A stretch of 64,000 bases of DNA from an uncultured Roseibium sp. (GTDB taxonomy: Bacteria; Pseudomonadota; Alphaproteobacteria; Rhizobiales; Stappiaceae). The DNA lies in the NCBI RefSeq assembly GCF_963675985.1, contig NZ_OY780958.1, positions 496,001 to 560,000 of the forward strand. Direction: 5' to 3'. Of this stretch, positions 23,560 to 30,375 are shown one piece after another (within the stretch, counting starts at the first letter, position 1; each line of letters opens with the position of its first letter). The position numbers were made by a program, and so were the translations under genes. Below the pieces are notes generated by a model that saw only the letters and a list, made by a program, of their open reading frames with translations, was not told the origin of the DNA and made no database searches.

Positions 23560-23824
23560 AGAGCATCGGGCGATAACTTTGAAACATTTGACCGGAGCAC
23601 TTTTGTCTGCTGACAAGGCGGATTGCGCGCCGTGGTGTTTCCCACCACAAGCGCGAGCCAACGCAGTCAGCGGGCAAAAGAGCCCGGCCCTTCGGGTGTC
23701 AGAAAGCAGCCCATCGGCTGCGTTGCGTCGCTAGCACGATGCACCGCATCGCACTTCGCGACGCGCCTAGCCGAGTGAACTGCTTTCAGACATCAAATGC
23801 TTCCAAGTTATCGCCCGATGCTCT
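23560..23824. mobile_element. 265-bp element bounded by 32-base inverted repeats (MITE-like)
   Basis: The ends 23560-23591 and 23793-23824 are reverse complements with two mismatches in 32 bases (AGAGCATCGGGCGATAACTT at the left start). Inside, GTGGTG/CACCAC and CGATGC/GCATCG form further hairpins. There is no coding sequence. It fills most of the 411-base gap (23535-23945) between the purL start and the MocR stop, which otherwise shows nothing. The terminal repeats suggest a non-autonomous mobile or REP-type element; no target-site duplication was identified. Confidence 0.6.
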
Positions 23825-23945
23825 CGCGCCGGGGCGGTTTTGCCAAGGCTTTAGCAGATCGGACCGGGGAAGGGGAGGGGCAAAACGGGTCAATGCGCAG
23901 ACAATCGGCCGCTTTTTGCCGTCAGTCACCGGGGAGATGGCGACT

Positions 23946-25451
23946 TTATTCAAAGCTGTCGTAGCAGGCGCCGGAGTCCTCCAGAAGCTGGCGGATGATT
24001 CCCAGCGCCTGGGTTGTTTCCTCGCGGGTGCGGGGGTTGCTGATGCCGATGCGAACCCGATGGTAGACGTTGCCGGTGCGGCCGGGCTTGAATTCGTCCT
24101 CGTCGTCGATGAGGACATGTGCCGCAGCCGCGGCGGTCTTGAAATTGCCGGCAAGCCAGGGGGCGGGCAGTTTCAGCCAGAAAAACGGTGCGTCGGCGGC
24201 GGCATTCAGGTCGTATCCGGGAAGATAGGTCCGCACCAGATCGTACCGTGCTGCAATCTCCGCCAGAACCTTCTGGCGGAAATCCACGGCAGCGCCCGAG
24301 AGCACCAGACGGCTAGAGAGTTCGGCCAGTAGAAAGGAAATGCCGCCGGTCAGCATCTTGTGTGCGGTATAGACGCGCTGGGCGTGGGAGAGCGGGCTGG
24401 ACACCCAGCCCCCGCGGACACCGGCTGTGACCGACTTGGAAAGCGAGCCGACGTGGAACGTGCGTTCCGGAGCCAGCGCTGCCAGCGGCGTGAGCGTGGT
24501 TTCGCGCAAGGAGCCGTAGACCTCGTCTTCGATGAGCCACAGATTGTGCTGCCGCGCCACGGCGACAATCGCCTTGCGCCGTTCCTCGGACATGGTCCCG
24601 AGTGTCGGATTGTGCATGGTCGGCATCACGAACAGGATTTTCGGATGCTTCTGGGCGCAGACCTTGTCGAGCTCGTCGGGCAGCGGCCCCTCGTCATCGC
24701 GCGGAACCTGGACCACCTGGCGGCCGGACAGCGCCGCGCCGCGAGCGATGGAGCTGTAGGTCAATTCCTCGAAGACGACCCGGTCGCCCGGATTGGTGGT
24801 GGCGGCGATGATTGCCATGATGGCGGCCTGGGCACCGGTGGTCGGTACAATCGTCGCTTCGGGCGGTTGCCAGCCGGAGCGCGCCAGCCATTCCCGGCCA
24901 GCCTGACGCCAGCTGTCGGGGACAATACGGGTGTAACTGGCGATCTCGTACGGTGAATCGGCGGTGATGCGAAGCGTCAGCTCGCGGATGGCATTGGCCT
25001 GGCCGATTTCCGGCGCGGATGTGGAATCCAGGCGGATCGCGCCGGCGGCGGGAACGGGGATGCGGGTGCCGGCAAATCCCGGATCGGTGGCGGTCGCTGC
25101 TGCCTGTGTCCAGGAAGCGGTATTTGATGCATTCTGGTCGGCCGGTATCGCGGCCGAAGCCCTGTTGAGGTCAGGCCTCGGTTCCTCGACGAGTCCCTTG
25201 TCCGGGGTGCTGCCCAAAACATAGGTGCCTCTGCCGACTTCACCGCTGACGAGCCCCCGCTCGCGCACCAGCGCGTAAGCGCGCCCGACCGTGCCGACCG
25301 TAATTCCCAGGTCATAGGCTAGATCACGTTGCGGCGGCAGTTTGGCACCGACGGGCAGTGCGCCGGTGACAATGTCGTCGGCGATCCGGTTCGCCAGACG
25401 CGCATACATCGGCCCTTTGCCGGCCGGGATATCTGGAACCCAAGTTGTCAT
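23946..25451 (-). CDS. MocR family regulator (GntR HTH plus aminotransferase domain)
   Basis: 501 residues. The N-terminal GntR winged helix has PMYARLANRIADDIVTGALP, LPPQRDLAYDLGITVGTVGR and YALVRERGLVSGEVGRGTYV. From about residue 110 a fold-type I aminotransferase domain follows, with TTGAQAAIMAIIAATTNPGD, NPTLGTMSEERR, LIEDEVYGSLR and the PLP lysine region HVGSLSKSVTAGVRGGWV. MocR proteins use PLP or aminated ligands as signals (PdxR, GabR, YjiR). It is divergent, 101 bases away, from a DUF1127 gene, the same pairing as E. coli yjiR-yjiS, which makes that gene the likely target. Confidence 0.93.
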   Translation of the reverse strand: MTTWVPDIPAGKGPMYARLANRIADDIVTGALPVGAKLPPQRDLAYDLGITVGTVGRAYALVRERGLVSGEVGRGTYVLGSTPDKGLVEEPRPDLNRASAAIPADQNASNTASWTQAAATATDPGFAGTRIPVPAAGAIRLDSTSAPEIGQANAIRELTLRITADSPYEIASYTRIVPDSWRQAGREWLARSGWQPPEATIVPTTGAQAAIMAIIAATTNPGDRVVFEELTYSSIARGAALSGRQVVQVPRDDEGPLPDELDKVCAQKHPKILFVMPTMHNPTLGTMSEERRKAIVAVARQHNLWLIEDEVYGSLRETTLTPLAALAPERTFHVGSLSKSVTAGVRGGWVSSPLSHAQRVYTAHKMLTGGISFLLAELSSRLVLSGAAVDFRQKVLAEIAARYDLVRTYLPGYDLNAAADAPFFWLKLPAPWLAGNFKTAAAAAHVLIDDEDEFKPGRTGNVYHRVRIGISNPRTREETTQALGIIRQLLEDSGACYDSFE

Positions 25452-25552
25452 GGTGACAATTTTCTATCTTGCATCAATTTCAGAGTCAATTCATACGATT
25501 GAACCGAGACAATAAGTCCAATTCTTCAAATTGTAGCAAAAAAAGGTGCAAT

Positions 25553-25795
25553 ATGAGTTCGATTGATATCATTTGGAGGGGCAATTCCTCCAGAAACGCG
25601 GTTCTAACCGCACTTGCCACATATGTTTTCCGGAAGGCGATCATGTGGCGTCATGCGGCGCGGACCCGGAAACAACTGGCTGAACTGCCGGACAACGCAC
25701 TGGCCGATATCGGATTGAGCCGCGACATGGCTTTGCGGGAAGCGGAACGGCCGTTCTGGGACAGTCAGACCATGCCGCGGAAACACGTCCGTTGA
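25553..25795 (+). CDS. DUF1127 domain protein
   Basis: 80 residues. The C-terminal half RKQLAELPDNALADIGLSRDMALREAERPFW is the DUF1127 (YjiS) motif of arginine-rich small alphaproteobacterial proteins; relatives have been tied to phosphate, RNA metabolism and stress. ATG 25553 follows AAAGGTGC. The upstream 100 bases shared with mocR hold four CAATT repeats with T/A flanks (near 25456, 25475, 25486 and 25520), possible regulator half-sites. A long hairpin follows downstream. Confidence 0.85.
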   Translation: MSSIDIIWRGNSSRNAVLTALATYVFRKAIMWRHAARTRKQLAELPDNALADIGLSRDMALREAERPFWDSQTMPRKHVR

Positions 25796-26097
25796 CCGGT
25801 AGGATACGGAGCGTGGTTCATAGGCTCGACCGGTCACGCTGGTCCTGGTTTTCAAGGACATCCACCTCAGGCACCGGCCCTGTGTTCAAGTGAACGGGCC
25901 GGTGCCCGTTTCAGGTTTGATTCTATTTTCCAAAACCTGATAACTATATATTATAAATAGATTATTTCCGTTCTGATTGTTTTGTCCTAGGGGAATTTCA
26001 ACCCCTGACACGTAAAATCCGACAATCGGTTTTCTACTTAAGTATTGGTTTACCATACGGTTCCTAGTGTGCCTCCGAGTCTTGCCGGAGAGGTCAC
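25796..26097. other. Intergenic region between DUF1127 and chemoreceptor genes
   Basis: It holds the DUF1127 terminator hairpin, then an AT-rich stretch (25941-25972, containing TATATTATAAATAG) that is a likely promoter region for the chemoreceptor gene, and a small hairpin AGGGG/CCCCT near 25990-26006. No coding sequence is seen. Confidence 0.5.
25871..25905 (+). terminator. Hairpin terminator of the DUF1127 gene
   Basis: GCACCGGCCC (25871-25880) pairs perfectly with GGGCCGGTGC (25896-25905), and GTTCA/TGAAC inside the loop extend the stem. The following T content (CCGTTTCAGGTTT) is weak, so termination strength is uncertain. Confidence 0.7.
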
Positions 26098-27468
26098 ATG
26101 TTTCGCAGAAAAGTGAATGTTCAACCCGCTCATGCGGACCACGAGCGGTCTGCGGACGCCTCTTGTTCGAGTGCTGATCTCCTCGAGGCGCTGCATGCCC
26201 TCAGGGACTGCCGGGATCTGGACATGCTTGATGCCTTGCCGGGCGAGGTTGCCGGCGCCCTATTGGAGTTACGAGACAACCTGTGCGGCAGAAACGAGAC
26301 CGCCCTTCGCCAGACCGTCGACTTTTCCGTCCAAGCCAGCCGGGCCATGGCGGCGACGGCGCGGATTACAGGAGAAATCCGCGAAACCGACATGCGCGCG
26401 AATGCCATGGCTGCCGGTGTCGATGAGTTGAATGCCTCGATCGAACAGATTTCCGAGACGGCGCACAATGTGGCGAATGCCATGGAAGGCGTTCACGGCG
26501 CCTTGCAGTCCGGTGAACAGGCAACCCAGGAAACCGCCGCTTCCAATCGGAAGATCGGCGTTTCCATGGAACAGATGAACGAAGGGGCCGTGCAACTGGC
26601 CGAGGCGGCCGAGCAGATCGGCGCGTTCGTGGTTACGATCGATGGGCTGGCACAGCAGACGAACCTGCTCGCCCTGAATGCGACCATCGAGGCGGCCCGT
26701 GCGGGTGAAGCCGGGAAGGGCTTTGCGGTCGTGGCATCGGAGGTCAAGGTTCTTTCGGGCCAGACCCAGAAGGCAACAGACGATATTCGTGACCGGATTG
26801 AACGGCTCCAGGCCTATGTGAAGGACGTCGTCTCTTCGGTGGAGAATGTGCACAATCTTGTGACGGTGAGCGCGGAACATTCCGAACAGGCCGCCCGGGA
26901 AATTACCGAAGTCCTCGGCGATATCGGAACCAGTTCCGGGCATATGACGGAAATCGCAGGGCTCCTGGAAGGCCAAAGCGCTGCGGTTCAGGAGATTGCC
27001 GAGGGAATGCATGCCATTGCGGCCCATTCCAAGACCGCAAATGCCTATACGGAGGAAGTCATTTCGGCTGTAGGCGGGTCCGAAGCGATCATCGACGAAC
27101 AGTTTGCTTATCTGGAACAGCTCGAAATTCCCAACTACGTGCTGCACCGGGCCAAGTCCGACCACCTTCTGTGGAAGAAGCATCTTTCGGAAATGCTGGT
27201 CGGAATCAATGCCCTCAAGGCGGATGAGCTGTCCGATCACCATCAGTGCCGTCTCGGCAAATGGTACAATTCTGTCAAGGACACCGCGATCGCGAAAAAT
27301 CCGGCCTTCGCGGATCTTTTGCCGGTTCACGAGGAAGTCCATACGCTCGGCAAGCTGGCCGCGCAATTGTACGAGAAGGGCGACCAGGAGGGCGCAATCG
27401 ATGCGGCCCGCCGGATGGAGGAAGCCTCGGAGGATGTCCTGCTGAAGCTGGATGCGCTGATCGGCTGA
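26098..27468 (+). CDS. Soluble methyl-accepting chemoreceptor with C-terminal CZB zinc-binding domain
   Basis: 456 residues with no membrane segment. The signalling hairpin tip QQTNLLALNATIEAARAGEA is near residue 185 within a coiled-coil MA domain (about 90-330). The C-terminal part (about 345-455) is a CZB domain: HRAKSDHLLWKKHL, HHQCRLGKWYNSV and VHEEVHTLG give the conserved His, Cys and Trp residues that bind Zn2+. CZB receptors such as TlpD and McpA-like proteins sense zinc or hypochlorous acid through the zinc-bound Cys. GGAGAGG precedes the ATG. No che genes are near, so it would feed a pathway encoded elsewhere. Confidence 0.95.
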   Translation: MFRRKVNVQPAHADHERSADASCSSADLLEALHALRDCRDLDMLDALPGEVAGALLELRDNLCGRNETALRQTVDFSVQASRAMAATARITGEIRETDMRANAMAAGVDELNASIEQISETAHNVANAMEGVHGALQSGEQATQETAASNRKIGVSMEQMNEGAVQLAEAAEQIGAFVVTIDGLAQQTNLLALNATIEAARAGEAGKGFAVVASEVKVLSGQTQKATDDIRDRIERLQAYVKDVVSSVENVHNLVTVSAEHSEQAAREITEVLGDIGTSSGHMTEIAGLLEGQSAAVQEIAEGMHAIAAHSKTANAYTEEVISAVGGSEAIIDEQFAYLEQLEIPNYVLHRAKSDHLLWKKHLSEMLVGINALKADELSDHHQCRLGKWYNSVKDTAIAKNPAFADLLPVHEEVHTLGKLAAQLYEKGDQEGAIDAARRMEEASEDVLLKLDALIG

Positions 27469-27492
27469 TCGCGTTTCGAAAATCCCATACTT

Positions 27493-27530
27493 CACGACGT
27501 CCCGTTGATCCGGATCAACGGGACGTCGTG
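27493..27530. repeat. 38-base perfect palindrome after the CZB chemoreceptor gene
   Basis: Bases 27493-27511 are the exact reverse complement of 27512-27530, with no unpaired centre. It begins 25 bases after the chemoreceptor stop. No T-run follows, and the loop would be minimal, so it may be a recombination or processing site, or a strong mRNA end structure. Confidence 0.7.
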
Positions 27531-27578
27531 CCATGCGGTGTACCTTTGATTTCAAAGTTTTCTGAAAGGGAGCGACCC

Positions 27579-27971
27579 ATGAAAGGTGTATTGAGAAATC
27601 TGACGGCGACCGCTGTTCTGGCGACAGGTCTGGCCGGAGCATTCCTCTCGGACGCGCTCGCCCAGGGGCCGCTGCTTGAAACCTACGTCGCCTATCTCGG
27701 GCCGGCCGATCACTACAATTCCCGCGGTGCACGGTTGAGCGAGCCGTGGCAGATCATCCGGCAGGACCGGGCGAATTTTCACAAGTTCGGGATCCGCGAT
27801 CAGGGCGACGAAAGCGACCGGTTCTTTTCCTCGGTCGCAAACCGGGGGCGCATGGAGCGGATGATCCTGAACGGCTATATCGATCCGAATGCCGCCTGGC
27901 GCATCGTCAACAACAATGTCTGGATCCGGGTCGAGGTCTACGAGAATTCGGTGAATGTGACGGTCAATTGA
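27579..27971 (+). CDS. Secreted protein of unknown function
   Basis: 130 residues with a signal peptide ending at DALAQ. The mature part contains ADHYNSRGARLSEPWQIIRQ followed by DRANFHKFGIRDQGDESDRF and FSSVANRGRME, a conserved-looking motif I recall from uncharacterised alphaproteobacterial proteins, ending IDPNAAWRIVNNNVWIRVEV. AAAGGGAG precedes ATG 27579. Its stop codon overlaps the TTG start of the next gene (TTGA), so it is translationally coupled to a D,D-carboxypeptidase-like enzyme. A periplasmic role near the cell wall is a context inference. Confidence 0.82.
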   Translation: MKGVLRNLTATAVLATGLAGAFLSDALAQGPLLETYVAYLGPADHYNSRGARLSEPWQIIRQDRANFHKFGIRDQGDESDRFFSSVANRGRMERMILNGYIDPNAAWRIVNNNVWIRVEVYENSVNVTVN

Positions 27972-28783
27972 TCCGCTCTTTTCTGATTTTACTGCTGGCG
28001 CTGGGCCAAACCGCCCTCTGGTCTGTTGCTGTTCTGGCCGCGGATGTCGGCTTGAGCGAGCGGCTGGATATGCTGATTGCCAGTTATCCGGATGTGCTTT
28101 CGCGTGTGGAGGGCAACCGGCTCATTCTCAAGGACGGCGGACCTGCGATCGTCATCGACGACGGCCGGACCAAGAGCCATGCGGAGGCTCTCGTCGACGC
28201 GGATGTGGAGGACATGCTTCGCCAGGTCTATCCGCACGCGCCGTGCGAGACCCGTCCCGCCGTCGATTTTGATCCCGGACGCGTCCGCTCGCAGGACCTG
28301 ATGATGCGGCTTTACGGCGAAAGCCGCCGGCAAGTGGCGGACCGGTTGACGACGATCGACTGGTTCGGAAACCGACTGCAAGTCACGACGGCCTTCGATG
28401 TGGACAAGGCGCTGATCGCGGTTCGGGATGAACTGAAGGCTTTGCCGGAAAACCTGCGCCGCCCGGCGCTGAAGAGCGCAGGCACTTTCAACTGGCGCAA
28501 TATTGCCGGAACGGACCGCTTGTCGGTCCACAGTTTCGGGGCGGCGATCGACCTTGATACGTCTTACGCGGACTACTGGCGCTGGTCTGGCGGGAAGCCC
28601 GGCAATGTCCCGGTCTATAAGAATCGGGTGCCCATGGAGATCGTCGAGATCTTCGAGCGCCATGGCTTTATCTGGGGCGGGCGCTGGTATCATTACGACA
28701 CCATGCATTTCGAATACCGTCCTGAGCTGATCGCCATTTCCCACGCGGCCGGTGCCGATGCCTGTGCCAACGGCGCACAGTAG
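27968..28783 (+). CDS. M15 family metallopeptidase (VanY-like D-Ala-D-Ala carboxypeptidase)
   Basis: 271 residues from TTG 27968, which overlaps the previous stop. A signal segment (LIRSFLILLLALGQTALWSVAVLA) precedes the mature enzyme. The zinc site is complete: SVHSFGAAIDLD provides His and Asp of SxHxxGxAxD, and RWYHYDTMHFEYRPEL gives the catalytic Asp/His of the C-terminal motif. It should cleave D-Ala from peptidoglycan stem peptides or process related peptides in the periplasm. The TTG start is supported by the frame and signal peptide; no better start codon exists nearby. Confidence 0.85.
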   Translation: MIRSFLILLLALGQTALWSVAVLAADVGLSERLDMLIASYPDVLSRVEGNRLILKDGGPAIVIDDGRTKSHAEALVDADVEDMLRQVYPHAPCETRPAVDFDPGRVRSQDLMMRLYGESRRQVADRLTTIDWFGNRLQVTTAFDVDKALIAVRDELKALPENLRRPALKSAGTFNWRNIAGTDRLSVHSFGAAIDLDTSYADYWRWSGGKPGNVPVYKNRVPMEIVEIFERHGFIWGGRWYHYDTMHFEYRPELIAISHAAGADACANGAQ

Positions 28784-28839
28784 GGCTGGGTCGATGCCGC
28801 CGACCGATTGTGTCGCGCTCCGCCGACCCGACCGATGCT

Positions 28840-28885
28840 CTAAAAAAGCCGTCATCCGCGCCCCGGTAACCGGATCGCGGATGAC
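28840..28885 (-). terminator. Terminator of the peroxiredoxin-like gene
   Basis: Minus-strand stem GTCATCCGCG/CGCGGATGAC (28851-28860 with 28876-28885), with CCGGTAACCGG in the loop, is followed on the minus strand by GGCTTTTTTAG. It lies 20 bases after the stop of the peroxiredoxin gene and may also slow transcription of the M15 gene from the other side. Confidence 0.88.
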
Positions 28886-28905
28886 AGCATGCAAACGCGG
28901 GACAA

Positions 28906-29442
28906 TCACACGGCGCCGGTGTACTCGCCTCGGGCCGGGTAGTCATTTTTCTGGACGAAATCCAGCGCGCCGACCATTTCCTGGAAATGCGGCCGGCTGA
29001 ACGGCATGGTCTGGATTGCCGAGAAATAGAGCGTCTTGTCCGGGCGAACGAGGAAGATGCCGGGTTCGGAAAAAAGCTCCGGTTCATCGATGCCGATGGA
29101 TGTGGCTCCCCGGCTGGTGGAGATAAAGAGCCCCCAATCCTTCGCCCTGGACAGAGCCAGGCCGTAGCCGAAGCGCAAGGACTTGGCACCGACCTTCTCG
29201 GCCATCTGTCGAGCCCTGTCTTCGGTGTCGGAGGATATGGCGACGGTCTTCACGCCGCGCTGTTCGAACTCAGGCGTCAGGCGCTCCAGTTCCTTCAGGT
29301 AGGTGGCGCAGATCGGGCAGTGGAGGCCGCGGTAGAAGACGACGAGCGTGCCGAATTCCGGGTTGTCTCTGGCCAGATCGAACGTGCCATCGGCAACGGT
29401 TTCAACAACCAGTTCAGGGACAGTCTGACGGGGAATGAGCAT
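28906..29442 (-). CDS. Peroxiredoxin-like (AhpC/TSA) protein
   Basis: 178 residues of thioredoxin fold: FYRGLHCPICATYLKELERL with C42-x2-C45, then VAISSDTEDRARQMAEKVG and IFLVRPDKTLYFSAIQ. The CPIC motif occupies the position of the peroxidatic cysteine in Prx, but the usual TPVC-like context is replaced, so it may be a thiol oxidoreductase rather than a peroxidase. It acts in the cytoplasm (no signal peptide). It is divergent from an AraC-type regulator with 113 bases between; a perfect 12-base palindrome lies there. Confidence 0.85.
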   Translation of the reverse strand: MLIPRQTVPELVVETVADGTFDLARDNPEFGTLVVFYRGLHCPICATYLKELERLTPEFEQRGVKTVAISSDTEDRARQMAEKVGAKSLRFGYGLALSRAKDWGLFISTSRGATSIGIDEPELFSEPGIFLVRPDKTLYFSAIQTMPFSRPHFQEMVGALDFVQKNDYPARGEYTGAV

Positions 29443-29460
29443 GTCTCAACTCCTGTTGTG

Positions 29461-29472
29461 GACCAATTGGTC
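29461..29472. promoter_or_regulatory. Palindromic operator candidate GACCAATTGGTC
   Basis: A perfect 12-base palindrome 18 bases upstream of the peroxiredoxin start codon, in the shared promoter region with the AraC gene. Its form resembles TetR-family operators (GACCA/TGGTC); AraC proteins usually bind non-palindromic sites, so another regulator may act here. Confidence 0.5.
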
Positions 29473-29555
29473 AAAATAAGCTTCAATGGGCTCGAATAAG
29501 AGAATATTGAACGGACGGAGATCGTTTGTTCGTATTTTGTGATTTGGAGTACGGA

Positions 29556-30359
29556 ATGGGAAGCGTTGCACGTGTGCGATTTGACGGTGGCCTCGATCGG
29601 TTGTCGTCCTTGATTGAACGGTTTCGCGTCACCGCTGTGATTGCGCCTGGTGGAGTATCCCAGGTCCCGACGGCGAATTTTTTCGTATTCCGGACCGGCG
29701 CCGAAACCCGGCGCCTGGTCTTTGTCCCGAAACGGAGCGAAACGGATCCCTGTTGCCGTGCCGAAATGCGTGGCGAGGGCGAGGTGGCGGATGTCGCTGC
29801 CTATATCGGGATCAGCGGAGCGGGAGATCATCTGGTCGAAGCGCTGCCGAACTGCATTTCCGTTCCGCTTGCGGACGCTCCCTATCTGGAGGCGGTGGTC
29901 GTGCCGCTGATTGAGGAAGTCACCGATCCGCGGTGCGGCGGGCAGGCCGTGTTTCATCGCCTGTGCGAGGTGGTGGTGATCCGTCTCCTGCGTCATGCCC
30001 TTGAAACGGGGGCGGCGAACGTAGGACTCTTGGCAGGCCTTGCTCATCCTCGCCTTGCCTCCGTTCTGGTTGCGCTTCACGAGGAACCGGACGGACAGTG
30101 GACCCTGGAAAAAATGGCGGAGATCGGTGGGATGTCACGGACGCAGTTCGCGTTGACATTCAAGGAAGTCGTGGGAACGACGCCAGGGGGCTATCTGTCC
30201 AACTGGCGGCTGGAAATCGCCCGGGCCGAGCTTGAGGCAGGCAGTCCGGTCAAAATCGTCGCCCGCATGTGCGGCTTTTCAAGCGCCGCCGCCTTTTCCA
30301 GGGCCTTTTCGCGCCGCTTTGGCCATGCCCCCAAGCTGGAACGCCGCAAGGTGGCGTAA
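29556..30359 (+). CDS. AraC family transcriptional regulator with cupin sensor
   Basis: 267 residues. The N-terminal half is a cupin-type sensor (VTAVIAPGGVSQ, GETEVADVAAYIGISG region), and the C-terminal pair of helix-turn-helix motifs (about 175-265) is typical: WTLEKMAEIGGMSRTQFALTFKEVVGTTPGGYLSNWRLEIA and IVARMCGFSSAAAFSRAFSRRFG, given here in shortened pieces. ATG 29556 follows GGAG by seven bases. It likely controls the divergent peroxiredoxin gene. Convergent with the following chemoreceptor, with 16 bases between stop codons. Confidence 0.9.
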   Translation: MGSVARVRFDGGLDRLSSLIERFRVTAVIAPGGVSQVPTANFFVFRTGAETRRLVFVPKRSETDPCCRAEMRGEGEVADVAAYIGISGAGDHLVEALPNCISVPLADAPYLEAVVVPLIEEVTDPRCGGQAVFHRLCEVVVIRLLRHALETGAANVGLLAGLAHPRLASVLVALHEEPDGQWTLEKMAEIGGMSRTQFALTFKEVVGTTPGGYLSNWRLEIARAELEAGSPVKIVARMCGFSSAAAFSRAFSRRFGHAPKLERRKVA

Positions 30360-30375
30360 ATCGACAGGACGTTGA

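Noticed and set aside
21372..23576. 734-residue open frame antisense to purL
   Set aside because: Shadow of a GC-rich gene; the sense frame has unmistakable PurL motifs, while the antisense protein is full of low-complexity Gly/Val/Asp/His and has no recognisable domain.
28784..28905. Small coding frame downstream of the M15 gene
   Set aside because: The bases are explained by the minus-strand terminator of the peroxiredoxin gene.
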